From NCBI GenBank assembly GCA_003117195.1, contig BDSI01000175.1, positions 144,176-208,175 of the forward strand: a stretch of DNA of 64,000 nucleotides. Direction: 5' to 3'. A program made the position numbers and the translations under genes. The notes below the pieces were generated by a model. It searched no databases. It saw only the letters and a list, made by a program, of their open reading frames with translations, and was not told where the DNA came from. This stretch comes from Eudorina sp. 2006-703-Eu-15. Taxonomy: Eukaryota; Chlorophyta; Chlorophyceae; Chlamydomonadales; Volvocaceae. This document shows, piece after piece, positions 35,676 through 46,978 of the stretch. The number at the start of each line of letters is the position of its first letter. Within the stretch, counting starts at the first letter, position 1.

Positions 35676-36959
35676 TGTAGTGTATAACGATCCTGGATAA
35701 GTATCATGAGATGTCACTGGAAGGCATCTGCCAGCTGGTCCTTTTCTGATAAGGCATGATACAACAATTTGGTATCGAGACCTGGTCGCGCGGGTTCGAA
35801 TCCCCCTTGTCACCTGGGCAGGGGGCGGTTACTGCTAGTACTTGGGAGGTGGCGGCCCCAATACTAGGCCGTGAGGGTTCGAATCCTACCGGTGCCTGAC
35901 CGGGCGCGAGGACGCTCCCTGCTGAGGGGGGATAATTGTAGTGTATAACGATAGTAAGCAATGCTGGCGCATTGCATGTCCCGGGGGGTTTCGAAACGAC
36001 TCGCTAAGGTGGTGCGGAGGGTGATGGGGGAAGGGGATGTGATGCGCGTGGGTGTGGACGTGGTTTGGATCCAGCGCCGTACACTGCGGCTTGGGGAAGC
36101 TGAAGGCATTGCGGGCGAGCCGTGCAGTGCCGTACAGTGGTGAAGCGTACTGTACGGCATGATCCATGCCCCCTTGTAATCTGTGTCGGGGGTCCGTCGC
36201 GTTGGTCCGTCAGCCCTGCCGGGCCCCTGTGCGTAGTAGCCGCCACCAGTCCCGCGTTCGTCCCGGGGTGTCCCCCGGCGCTGCCATCCCCGGTGCCTCC
36301 GTCCCGTGCCCATCGGCCGTGTCCTCGCGTGCGGCCTCCCATCCTGTCCGCCCATCCGCCCATGGCCCTTCGGGCAGCCCTGGCGGCCGTTTGTCGCGCC
36401 CGTATGGCAAGTCGGCCGTGCAATGGCCCCGGCCCCTGATGGCCCCGGCGGCGCCGCCTATCGGCCATTCGTTGCCGTTTGTTGGCCGCGGCCTGCTGTC
36501 AAGGCCGGCTGCCGCCCCGTTCGGCCGTGTGCTGATCCGTGTGGGGTGCTCCTTGGTGGAGATCCGCCCGGCGACCCGTCTGTTCGTCCACCCCTGCTGT
36601 CTACCCATTCCGTCTGGGGTACTCCTCCAGTGGGTCCACCCCGCCCGTTAGGCCCCCATCGTTGGCGGTTGGCTCCCCTTCCCTCAGCCCCGGTGGGGCG
36701 GTGCGGCGGGGCGTGGCGGCGGGGGTGTGTGGTACTTGGCTTGGCGGGTTGTGTGGCCATCCGGCCGTGTGGCGGCCGGCCGGCGGCGCCGCCTATCGGC
36801 CCTTCGCAGCCGTTTGTCGGCCGCGGCCTGCTGTCCAGGCCCGCTGCCCCCCCCCCGTTCGCCCGTGTGCTGATCCGTGTGGGGCGGCCGTGTGGCGATC
36901 CGGCCGTGTGGCGGTTCACCGATGCGGCCGTGCGGCGGTTCACCCATGAGACCGTGCTG

Positions 36960-37587
36960 CGGTTCACCTGTGCGCCTGTCGCGCGTTCCCCGGAGCTGTT
37001 GCGGGGTGGCGCCATGCTGTGGGCTACTTTGGTATGGTAGGGATACGTTGAGTTCCCGTTCTTCTTCGTCGCACGGATGTGTTGCTTCATATTTATGGAA
37101 CGCATTCAGGGATCCATTTTGCAAAGTTTAATGAATTGAACTTCGTTGAATAGGGCGGCGTTCGTGTCGCGTGAAATTTGAACGGGCCGCTCGGCATTTG
37201 CCCAGATCTTCTTGGTCGCGTCGTTAGAGACTCAATTTTCACGGTGAATAATCGTGAAATATCTTCTGAATGTTATCTATGAATTTGGTTGGGCGTTTGC
37301 CGGCAGGTTCCGTGGCGGGCGTTTGTCCATCGGCCGACATCTTCACGGCGGCGTTTCCGCGCGCAGCTTTCCAAGCCGCCAATTCTGTTGTAAATCGTCC
37401 GAATTCATTCCGCCGGATGTTTTGGTCCAGGCCTGGTGGCTGTGCGCGGCGGGGCGGTCCGGCGACCTGACTTCTCCTTCCGTGTACGGGTCCCCGTACC
37501 CGCAGCCGTATTTCTGTGCATCGCTCCTCAAGCGATAGTTAATGGAAATAGTTGTATCCGCATCGGCGGATGCGGGCACGGCGATGG
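36960..37587. repeat. 630-bp module, copy 1
   Basis: Runs from CGGTTCACCTGTGCGCC to GGGCACGGCGATGGT; about 97 percent like copies 2 and 3 by eye. Confidence 0.85.
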
Positions 37588-38874
37588 TGCTGGGCGGCTA
37601 AGTCGCCTGGGGCGAGGGCGCCTCCCTGGCTACAGTGCATTGGCGCTATGGTGCTCATCTGTCCTTGCCGGTGTTCATATTGCGTCCATGTGCCCCACGT
37701 GCGCCGTACGCCCAACCCGCTTTTATCCTTTAGTTCGGGCCTTCACCCCTCGGCCGCTACTGCGCGTCCTGGCTGCGAGCGTGCGGGCGGTCTTATTCTG
37801 TCTAACGGCGGGCTCGGGCCCAGGCGGCCGTCTCCCGGGCGGCGCGTGCGCCGGGTTCTCCGGGCCATCTGCCGACACCATGGCGGCTACGGTTCGAATC
37901 GGCCTGTACGACACGTCTTCCCAGCCCGGTCGATACAGGAGGGGGGGCTAAGCGGCATGTAAGCACCGCTGAACCGTACTGTACGGCATGATCCATGCCA
38001 CGTGGTAATCATTGCTGTGGTAATTATTGCCTGTCCGCTGATGATTGTGGTTTGCCTGTCGGGCGTCCAGCCGCCCATACATCCATCCTCCCATCACGCC
38101 GTGATCCTTCGCTTGTTGCTGCTGGTGATCCTGGGGTGGCTGCGTGCCGCTGTCCCCCTTCCCGGCCACGATCTCTCCCCCTCGCGTTCCTCCCGGGGTT
38201 TCCCCGTCCCCCCGTTCGCCCTTTTGTGCGGTTAAGCCGTCCCCCGCCAGCCCCTCGTCCCTCCTGTGCGCGTCCTCCTGTCCGCCGGGGTTCCCCAGTC
38301 CACGCATTGGCCCCCGTGTCCCCCGAACCTGCCATCCGGTCGGTCGTTCCTCCCGGGGTCTCCCCCGGCCCTTCCATCCCCCCTGCCTCCGTCTCTCCGT
38401 TTGCCCATTTGTGTGCCCATCGGCCGTGTCCTCGTCCACGATCCAGCCCGGGAAGCCTCCAGGCGGCCGCGTGCGGCCTCCAGGCGGCCGCTCCTCCCAT
38501 CCTCCCGTGCCCCTGTCGTCCTATTCGCCCATGTGGCCGTTGGGCCATCCGCCCGTGTGGCCATCTGGCCGTGCAATGAGAGATGTGGGGTGTCTGTGTG
38601 GGGTGTTCGTCTGCTCGTCCACCCCTGCTGTGTAGCCATTCATCCCATTCGCCGGTTAGCCCCCCATCGCTCCCGTGCCGCTATGCCTCCGTCCCCCCGT
38701 TGGCCTGTGCGGCGGTTTGCTTCCCTTCCCTCAGCCCCTCGCTCCTGGCTGCTCCCCCGCGTCCGTCAGTCGTCCGTGCGTGTGTTCCTCCCGGCTGTGC
38801 CGCCCCTCCCGTCCCTCAGGGGGTGGGCCGTGCGGCTGTGCCCGCATCCGCCCCTCCACCCATCCATTCGTGTG

Positions 38875-39090
38875 TCATCCCTTCGTCCGTGCGGTGGTCC
38901 CCCCTGTCTGCCCCTTCGTCCGTGCGGTGGTCCCCCCTGTCTGCCCCTTCGTCCGTGCGGTGGCCCCCCCTGTCTGCCTATGCGTCCGTGCGGTGGTCCC
39001 CCCTGTCTGCCTATGCGTCCGTGCGGTGGTCCCCCCTGTCTGCCTATACGGCCGTGCGGTGGTCCCCCCAGTCTGCCTATGCGTTCGTCC
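38875..39090. repeat. 33-bp minisatellite
   Basis: Six or more copies of a unit holding GTCCGTGCGGTGGTCCCCCC followed by TGTCTGCC. Confidence 0.92.
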
Positions 39091-41257
39091 GTGCCGCCGT
39101 TCCGGGTGGGGCGGTGCGGCGGGGCGTGGCGGCGGGGGTGTGTGGTACTTGGCTTGGCAGGTTGTGTGGCCATCCGGCCGTGTGGCGGCCAGCCGGCGGC
39201 GCCGCCTATCGGCCCTTCGAAGCCGTTTGTCGGCCGCGGCCTGCTGTCCAGGCCCGCTGCTCCCCGTTCGCCCGTGTGCTGATCCGGCCGTGCGGCCGTG
39301 CTGCGGTTCACCTGTGCGCCTCTCGCGCGTTCCCCGGAGCTGTTGCGGGGTGGCGCCATGCTGTGGGCTGCTTTGGTGGGGTAGGGATACGTTGAGTTCC
39401 CGTTCTTCTTCGTCGCACGGATGCGTTGCTTCATATTTATGGAACGCATTCAGGGATGCATTTTGCAAAGTTTAATGAATTGAACTTCGTTGAATAGGGC
39501 GGCATCCGTGTCGCGTGAAATTCGAACGGGTCGCTCGGCATTTGCCCAGATCTTCTTGGTCGCGTCGTTAGAGACTGAATTTTCACGGTGAATAATCGTG
39601 AAATATCTTCTGAATGTTATCTATGAAATTGGTTGGGCGTTTGCCGGCAGGTTCCGGGGCGGGCGTTTGTCCATCGGCCGACATCTTCACGGCGGCGTTT
39701 CCGCGCGCAGCTTTCCAAGCCGCCAATTCTGTTGTAAATCGTCCGAATTCATTCCGCCGGATGTTTTCGTCCAGGCCTGGTGGCTGTGCGCGGCGGGGCG
39801 GTCCGGCGACCTGACTTGTCCTTCCGTGTACGGGTCCCCGTACCCGCAGCCGTATTTCTGTGCATCGCTCCTCAAGCGATAGCTCATGGAAATAGTTGTA
39901 TCCGCATCGGCGGCTGCGGGCACGGCGATGGTCTTGGCCGCCTACTCTGATAAGGGTGCGGGCGTGCGTGTGTGCGGGTGCCTGTATCCGTCTCTCTACA
40001 CCGCCCTCCGCGCCTGTCCTGCTCTCGGGGCCATCTGTCGACACCATGGAGACTACGGTTCGAATCGGACCGGCTGAAAGGCCACCCCGATCGACTCCCA
40101 GCCCTGTCGATACAGGGGGGGGGGCGTTTTGTCTGCCTATGCGTCCGTGCGGTGGTCCCCCCTGTCTGCCTATACGGCCGTGCGGTGGTCCCCCCAGTCT
40201 GCCTATGCGTTCGTCCGTGCCGCCGTTCCGGGTGGGGCGGTGCGGCGGGGCGTGGCGGCGGGGGTGTGTGGTACTTGGCTTGGCAGGTTGTGTGGCCATC
40301 CGGCCGTGTGGCGGCCAGCCGGCGGCGCCGCCTATCGGCCCTTCGAAGCCGTTTGTCGGCCGCGGCCTGCTGTCCAGGCCCGCTGCTCCCCGTTCGCCCG
40401 TGTGCTGATCCGGCCGTGCGGCCGTGCTGCGGTTCACCTGTGCGCCTCTCGCGCGTTCCCCGGAGCTGTTGCGGGGTGGCGCCATGCTGTGGGCTACTTT
40501 GGTGGGGTAGGGATACGTTGAGTTCCCGTTCTTCTTCGTCGCACGGATGCGTTGCTTCATATTTATGGAACGCATTCAGGGATGCATTTTGCAAAGTTTA
40601 ATGAATTGAACTTCGTTGAATAGGGCGGCATCCGTGTCGCGTGAAATTCGAACGGGTCGCTCGGCATTTGCCCAGATCTTCTTGGTCGCGTCGTTAGAGA
40701 CTGAATTTTCACGGTGAATAATCGTGAAATATCTTCTGAATGTTATCTATGAAATTGGTTGGGCGTTTGCCGGCAGGTTCCGGGGCGGGCGTTTGTCCAT
40801 CGGCCGACATCTTCACGGCGGCGTTTCCGCGCGCAGCTTTCCAAGCCGCCAATTCTGTTGTAAATCGTCCGAATTCATTCCGCCGGATGTTTTCGTCCAG
40901 GCCTGGTGGCTGTGCGCGGCGGGGCGGTCCGGCGACCTGACTTGTCCTTCCGTGTACGCACGGGTCCCCGTACCCGCAGCCGTATTTCTGTGCATCGCTC
41001 CTCAAGCGATAGCTCATGGAAATAGTTGTATCCGCATCGGCGGCTGCGGGCACGGCGATGGTCTTGGCCGCCTACTCTGATAAGGGTGCGGGCGTGCGTG
41101 TGTGCGGGTGCCTGTATCCGTCTCTCTACACCGCCCTCCGCGCCTGTCCTGCTCTCGGGGCCATCTGTCGACACCATGGAGACTACGGTTCGAATCGGAC
41201 CGGCTGAAAGGCCACCCCGATCGACTCCCAGCCCTGTCGATACAGGGGGGGGGGCTA
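39006..41257. repeat. 1126-bp tandem duplication
   Basis: Unit 39006-40131 is followed directly by unit 40132-41257. I noticed only a couple of differences (a G/A in GCTGCTTTGG, a 4-bp insertion near 40959), so it is very recent, or an assembly artefact. Confidence 0.88.
40709..41053 (-). other. Minus-strand ORF repeated in the module copies
   Basis: Encodes NEFGRFTTELAAWKAARGNA and ends DNIQKIFHDYSP. The equivalent stretch is open in the other two copies. The differences I checked in copy 1 change amino acids, so selection is not shown. Possible small retroelement protein. Confidence 0.3.
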
Positions 41258-41354
41258 AACGCCCCCCCCCCCGGGATCCTGGATAAGTATCATATGTCAC
41301 TGGAAGGCATCTGCCAGCTGGTCCTTTTCTGATAAGGCATGATACAACAGCATC

Positions 41355-42609
41355 GAAGCTGAAACGGCGGCCCACAGCGAGTTCAAGTTCAGCCAACGCC
41401 GACGGGATCAGAGCGCGGACAGCACGACGGCGCGTAACGGGGTCCGGCACAGGCGCAACAGACACACCGTCACACTCAGAGTCGGCAGCGCCACCATCAG
41501 CGTTCAGCACAGCAGCTAACCCAGGAGGCAGCCCCTCAGAACCAGCCTGGGTACCCCCCTAACGGGTCTTGCGAGCCTTCTTGGACGGTGGCGCGGCATT
41601 GCCCGGGAACAGCTCAGGGTGTTCCGCACGCCACACAGGGCAGTCCTTGACGCGATGGCTAGCGGCACAGCAGTGAAGGCACAGTGAAGCCTCCAGGCGG
41701 CGCAGGTATTCGCCGAAGGTGCAGCCGAACTTGGTAGCTTCGGCCAGCTGTTGAGCCGTATAGGTTTTCTTGGGGACGGCCGACCGGGCGGCGGCAGCAA
41801 CAGCGGGCGGCGCCACAGCGGCGGCCACAACGGGTGCAGCGACAGGCCGCGGAGGGGCAACAGCCGCGACGACCGGCGCCGCAGGGGCCGTCGGTGCGCT
41901 CGCCCGGTCGAACGCGGCGGAATCTGGGGCGCGAACCGCTGCAACAGAGCAATCAGGAACACATCAGAAGTGTAGGCGATGGTGGCGAGCGTCCATTCGT
42001 CATGGAACGTCTTAGCGACGCCCCCCATTGCCTGACCCAGATACAGACAGTGTAGACCGTCGTTCTGACCGCCCTTGACCATCATGAAGTACTTCTTGAC
42101 ATCGCGGATGAAGGCGCGACGGAGTAGCAGCAGCAACGACGTCAGGCTTGGCGTCAGCGCTAATCTGCAACTTAGGCGGGGTAATGTTCAGCTTAATCAC
42201 CTCTGAGTCCGACGAGTCAGCGCGCGCCGGTGGCCACAGTAGGCGCAGCCGGGACAGCGACAGTAGCAGGCCTGGCTCCTACACGGCCAGCACTGGAGGC
42301 CACAACAGCGTGGGCAGGCAAGTAACTCAGCAAGTCAGAGTGATCGCCAGCAACAGCAACGCGCGGTACAGGCGAGCGCGGATTGCCGGAGGCGGCCCTC
42401 ACAGCAACAGGTTCGACCTCCAAGTCATCATCAGGTTCAGCAACAGGTTCCGCAACAGCAGCGGGTTGGACAGCATCGGCAGGACCCACAACAGCAGCGG
42501 GCTGACCAGCAGCGACAGGTACCGCGACAGCAACAGGCGGCACTACAACGTCAGCGGCCGGGTTCGCAGCAACCGGTGCAGCAGGTGCAACGGCAGGAAC
42601 CTCATTCAA
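41355..42609 (-). pseudogene. Gypsy gag with CCHC zinc knuckle, and pol start
   Basis: From 42609 an Ala/Pro/Val-rich N-terminal part runs to a stop near 42217. After frame changes the gag core follows (AFIRDVKKYFMMVKGGQNDG, then LYLGQAMGGVAKTFHDEW and FLIALLQRFAPQ). The final frame ends in CLHCCAASHRVKDC, a perfect CX2CX4HX4C knuckle, and stops at 41559. Pol opens at about 41510. Several frameshifts. Confidence 0.8.
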
Positions 42610-43289
42610 ACCAGCCAGCCACTCATTGTATGTACAGATTCGCCATCAGAACGGCTGACAGTGGACAGGGCTCGGTCGCAATCCAGCAATTGCTTACCGA
42701 ACTTAACAGCCAGAGTTCGAACCAATGTCACAGGTTCCAGGCGAGTCGCCCAGGACAGTAGTAGTGATGTGCAGACGAATTGGGTATTCGCCCGGTGATG
42801 ACTCTACAGTGACCAGTAACGTCTGTACTTTTGTAGGCCGGGTATATACTGTAAGTCTGTGTATTACACGGTCTTGTGTCTGACACTGAGTATACACGAG
42901 AGGTGTTAACACGGCTAACACGGTAGGTGTAAACACTGCACCGGCTTGACACGGCTGTGTCAACACTGCACCGGCTTGACACGGCCGTATCAAGGCTTGA
43001 CACGACTGTATTAACACTGCACCGGCTTGAAACGACCGTATCAACACTGCGCCAGATGTACATGGTTGACATACACAACCTTATCTATTGGTCGTCTTTG
43101 CGTTCCGTATTGACCCTTTAGGTAAGCAAATGTGAGGCCTGTATGCCTGGACTGCACTAACAGCACCAATCGCAGGTTGCGTGCGTGCCCGGGTGGGGGT
43201 GCAGGGGTGCGTGCAGTTGTGCAGTTGCATACCCATGCAAACAACAGCCCATGTACCACCCGGTCCCAACCTTCGAGTTTGGCCCAGAG
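42610..43289. other. Gypsy interior and 30-bp tandem repeat
   Basis: 42900-43050 has about five imperfect copies of a unit with CACTGCACCGGCTTGACACG. The rest is unassigned. A 50-bp stretch at 43243-43292 recurs at 45487-45539, flanking the LINE fragment. Confidence 0.6.
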
Positions 43290-45440
43290 ACAGCGGGCGT
43301 GATCCAACTATCGAGCACAGCACCAGCAACACATTTGCACGAGACCAGGCACCCCAACCGCAACCAGCCCCTCAAGTGTCAGTGCGGATTGTGTCATGTG
43401 CTGCACGGCTTCATAGGTGACCCTAAAGTACAACAGCGACAGCCTCAGCGGCATGGAAGCCGTGCATGGTGCTCACGGCAACGGCCGACAGTCCATGGAG
43501 AGGGATCCGAAGGCTAGAACCCGAGGTACAGCGGGTCGTGACAGCCCTAGCCGCCCTGCAGGGAGTGGTGGACATCGCCGACCATCCGCTCGCGCCGGGG
43601 GCGTGGTGCTGGAACGCACCACTGTGGGGAAACCCACTACTCCCGGAGGAACTGCCCGAGGGGGGCGCCCCGGCCTCGAGCATGTGTTCCCGGACCTGGT
43701 GGACTACACCGGATTGCAAACGGTCGGACAACTAATCCGGGTGGGGGAGACGCTCCGGATGGTAACCGACGGCTGGGCAGAGCCAAACTACATAGACTCC
43801 GCCCGCATGGCACGATGCGCCGCACGGGCGTGGGCGACATTCGTACAAGATTGCCTGGGTATCCCCGCGGGGTCCGGGCGATGGGGTGATTGGCGGCAAT
43901 GGGCCGAATTAGACCGGCGGCTGGTAGAACTTCAAGTAAGGCTACCAGCGGCCTGGGTGGCAGCAGCCCTAGCGGCACGAGCGAACGGGGTCCAGGGGGC
44001 GAATGTGCCCACGGAAGAGGAGGTGACGGCCATGTTGCTCGATCGCATGGGTTGGAGGTTGAATAATGGGTTGAAGGTGGCCCTGAGCGAGTACTCTGTT
44101 CGAGTGGGGACAGCGATGCAACTAGCCGAGGTGGCGGAACGCCGCAGCACGGCTCACTTGCTGTTTGCCTGTGAGGCGGTAGGACTGGGAGCCACCGACC
44201 CGATTTCTCAGGTGGCGGCCGCCCGGATCCAGGGGCTGCTGAGCCGCCTTTGGCTCAGTATCCGGTGGGAAAATGAGCATAAGGAGGCCTTTTGGCGCCT
44301 TACAGTCGATGGCGTCCCGTTGTTGGGCAATTCCCATATGCGACACGCGAGGGTGACGCGGTGTGGATGCGGGGGATACCCAGCGGAAGGCGGGGGGTCA
44401 GAGACACCCCGACAGCACCATTTCTGGTCATGCCGAGTGGCCCAGGCGGTGGTGGGTCAGTTGGAAGCGCGCCTAGGGGCACGGATACGGAGGCCGCAGG
44501 TCTGGCTGGCGGAACCCCCCCACCCGTGGAGCAAGTTGTTTGGGATGTGGTGGTGTTGGCCGCGATTGCGGCCATGGAGACTGGTCGCCGATTCATGGCG
44601 GCCACCCTGCGTCGGTCAGCACCTGGTCAGGGTCAGACGATCCGGCCGGGACCGATATTGGCAGAACAAGGGGAGCGGCGCGCAATCGCTGACTTTTGGG
44701 GGCGCCTTCACGGGTTCGCCCAGTTGGGGCTCCCGAGACGGGGTTGGAGCTCAGTGGGCCCTTTCCACCCTTTCTTGAAAGTGGCGGGGGGAGTCCTGCG
44801 ATGTGCGGGACCTGCTCCTGAAGAAGGATGAGGCGCGGGTTCCCCGCCCTCTGTCTGTTTATCGTCGGGCTCTCCGAACCGGGGTTCAAGTTGGGGACCG
44901 GGCCTACCCTCAGATTGGGGTGGAGGTTGGGCTCCCGTTGGCATTTTGGTGTTTTGGCCAAGTTATTTCTTATGATGCGGGTTACCCCACTAGCGGTCGC
45001 TGGGCAGTGTCACGAGCCAGGCGTGGGCCTTCCAAGACCTCGAGAGGGTGCTGCGTTGGGTGCCTCAGAGGTGGTGGTAGCTGGGTAATGGGGTGCCTGT
45101 GTGGGCGACCTCCCCTGTGCTTGGCTTTATCCACTTCTGGGGATTATGCCCGCTGCTGTGCCTATCCCTTTGGTAGTGTTGCCCCGCTGCGCGCCTCTGC
45201 TTGCTTCGGTGTCTGACTGGTTGGGGTTATGGCTCGGTGTGTTTTCTTTGGGTGCGGCGTTGTGGTGTGGAGGTGACCTGCCGCCTTGGCGGTGGGGCCT
45301 ACTGGGGCTTGCTCTGGTATACACCAGCCCTGTCGCCGGGGCTGTCACCGATGACCCGCGGGGTCCGCTGTAACATCCTAATAATAATACACCGATGATC
45401 CCGTTGGGGTCCGCTGTAACATTCATTCATTCATTCAACA
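43290..45440 (+). mobile_element. 5-prime-truncated LINE (non-LTR) fragment
   Basis: The plus ORF 43417 to about 44525, then +1 frame to 44831, is the C-terminal end of a LINE polyprotein. It has WRLTVDGVPLLGNSHMRHAR, then RCGCGG and QHHFWSCRVAQAVV, a zf-RVT-like Cys/His cluster. After the frame change come FMAATLRRSAPGQG and IADFWGRLHGFAQLGLP, typical of volvocine LINE ends (from memory). No RT is left. The 3-prime end has an (ATTC)4 tail at about 45419-45437. Confidence 0.75.
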
Positions 45441-46090
45441 GCGAGCCACATGCCGTGACATCTAACGTCTACCTAATGGCGAGCGAACAACAGCCATGGA
45501 CCCACCCGGTCCCAACCTTCGAGTTTGGCCCAGAGACAGTGTAACCAGCCCCTCCCCTAACCAACCTACTCCATCCCGTTGACCGCCATTTCTAGCGTGA
45601 CCTTGTCCATTTGGGATGGGGTCTTGGCCCACCGCCCCAGCACAAGGTGCTTTGGCACGATATTCAGGCCCAGCACCGCGGAGTTCCAGCGCTGCACGAT
45701 GGCCAGGCGCTCCTTCCATGCATCGTAGATGTCGAGGGATCGGCCCACATTGTTGCCCGTGACCTCCTGCACCTCGCCGTGCAGCGTGCGGCGGACCTGC
45801 ATAGTAGCCAAAGACAGTAGCCATGTCAGCATTAAATGACTGTTGACAATGCCGCTGAAGAAATATAGCCACAAAAGCGTGTGCTACAGGTGCTGGTATA
45901 AGACGAACAGCTCAGCGGGCGGCAGACCCAACGGCAGAAATACAAGTGGGTTCATTACCAACCTGCACCAGCAGCGGCAGCGACCTTGACGTTCATGTTA
46001 GGAGAGTAAGTTCCGAACTTCAAAGTGGCCATGGTCAACAGGTCAAGTATCAGCAGGCGGAAGCGTTTACAGGAAACCCGTCTCGAGTCC
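45441..46090 (-). pseudogene. Coding remnants next to the gypsy 5-prime LTR
   Basis: ATG at about 46033 opens MATLKFGTYSPNMNVKVAAA; a later stretch reads LPLGLPPAELFVLYQHL. Minus frame 45874-45566, after an acceptor-like CAG, reads VRRTLHGEVQEVTGNNVGRS and AWKERLAIVQRWNSAVLG, ending NGME and stop. It could be the gypsy gag start or another inserted gene piece. Not recognised. Confidence 0.4.
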
Positions 46091-46093
46091 ACT

Positions 46094-46486
46094 TAAAGTA
46101 CTACGTATGTTGGTGGTAGTACGAACTACCGATTGTTGAGTCTCAGTGTGCATATGAGCACCAGCTCCGCGCCCAGTAGCAATTTCTGTACCGTACATGG
46201 GACGACGGGTCAGTAGATAGACCAACGGCGTAGCCGTTAGTAGAACTCGACAACCGGAGTCAGTCATAACAGCTACCAGGACCAGTTGTCCTAATTGTAA
46301 ACAGATTTACAATTACCGTCAGTAATAACAGTTATTCGGCAGCCCGAATACAGTTTCGCAACTCGGTTACGAGAACAGTTGAGACGTATTAGGAACTCTA
46401 TCTCAGCAAAGTCCCAGAACGACAGAACAGTAAAACACCAAATAGGGAAATATTGTTTATCATGCGGCAGATCGCATAATACAACA
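46094..46486 (-). repeat. Gypsy 5-prime LTR
   Basis: 393 bp. On the element strand it is followed within 3 bases by TGGACTCGAGACGGG, a candidate primer-binding site. Confidence 0.88.
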
Positions 46487-46491
46487 CCCTA

Positions 46492-46673
46492 CCTCCCATA
46501 AAGACAAGCGTATATTGCTAAAACTCATTTCTATACCCGTATAAAATGGATACCAACGTCACAAGTCAGAATCGAACTCATGACCCGCCGGATCGTGCGT
46601 TTGGTGACAAAGGCTACTCGAGGCACTGTGCAGGCTCTGATATTTACTTATACTGTGTACGCTATGCCGTACG
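46492..46673 (-). repeat. LTR-like repeat, copy 2 (minus) with part of its element
   Basis: 46584-46673 is the inverted counterpart of 27533-27616. Beyond it, 46545-46583 has GAATCGAACTCATGACC, a tRNA T-arm-like motif. The copy continues at 46965-46978 after the second TRIM. Confidence 0.68.
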
Positions 46674-46964
46674 TGTAAGACCTAAAGGCTAATCCCGCGG
46701 ATGCTCAGGCACCGAGCTTACACTCCCCCCCTTAGGAGCAAGCCGTCCTCGGCGCCAGGCATTGGGCCACCCCACCGTATGCCGGTTTTACCAGATTAGC
46801 ACGGGTTCGTACCGTCCTTGATCCACCACACAAGGGCCGGTAATGGCTGCACCAGGTATCGAATCGCCGACCTTAACCCACTACATAAGGGTACGGCACT
46901 GGTCTCGATACCAACTGTAAGATCTAGAGGCTAATCCCGCGGTTGCTCAGGTACCGGGCTTACA
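46674..46964 (-). mobile_element. TRIM element, family 2
   Basis: Two 49-bp LTRs (46674-46722, 46916-46964), TGTAAG...CTTACA. On the minus strand the core starts GTTGGTATCGAGACC (same primer site as family 1) and ends in AAGGGGGGGAG. Flanks GTACG and CTACG share TACG, an imperfect 5-bp target duplication. Compared with the uninterrupted copy at 27526, the host sequence rejoins at this point. Confidence 0.85.
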
Positions 46965-46978
46965 CTACGGTTGTTACA

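Larger units (their letters stand above)
35953..41274. mobile_element. 5.3-kb GC-rich block inserted in the TRIM right LTR
   Basis: Bounded by GAT (35950-35952 and 41275-41277), a possible 3-bp target copy. It is built of CGGCCGTG-rich low-complexity DNA plus three copies of a 630-bp module (36960-37587, 39302-39930, 40429-41064). The last two belong to a nearly perfect 1126-bp tandem duplication. Each tail has GGTTCGAATCGG and GTCGATACAGG followed by G-runs, tRNA- and primer-site-like. Long plus ORFs here are Pro/Ser/Arg low complexity and not convincing genes. Element class unknown. Confidence 0.6.
35676..41349 (+). mobile_element. TRIM element (family 1), second copy, itself interrupted
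   Basis: Left LTR 35676-35766, core 35767-35936 with primer site TGGTATCGAGACC and purine tract GAGGGGGGATAAT. The right LTR is split: 35937-35952 and 41275-41349. GCATC at 35671-35675 and 41350-41354 is the target duplication in gypsy. Same family as 15340-15681 but opposite orientation. Confidence 0.9.
28039..46486 (-). mobile_element. Chromodomain Ty3/gypsy retrotransposon, nested-invaded
   Basis: LTRs lie at 28039-28383 and 46094-46486 in the same orientation, with target duplication CCCTA at 28034-28038 and 46487-46491. A purine tract (complement of 28384-28405) precedes the low-coordinate LTR. Minus-strand parts in order are gag with CCHC knuckle (about 42609-41559), pol N-terminus (41510-41355, then 35675-35436, then from 32144), RT, RNase H, integrase and chromodomain down to 28385. 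The body is split by the TIR transposon 32151-35429, the TRIM 35676-41349 and a LINE fragment near 43290-45440. Several frameshifts and stops mean it is dead. This is an algal retrotransposon, not an infectious virus. Confidence 0.9.

Noticed and set aside
36122..40601. Many long Pro/Ser/Arg/Cys-rich ORFs on both strands
   Set aside because: Low-complexity GC-rich DNA inside the 5.3-kb inserted block; overlapping frames, no domain, no splice structure.
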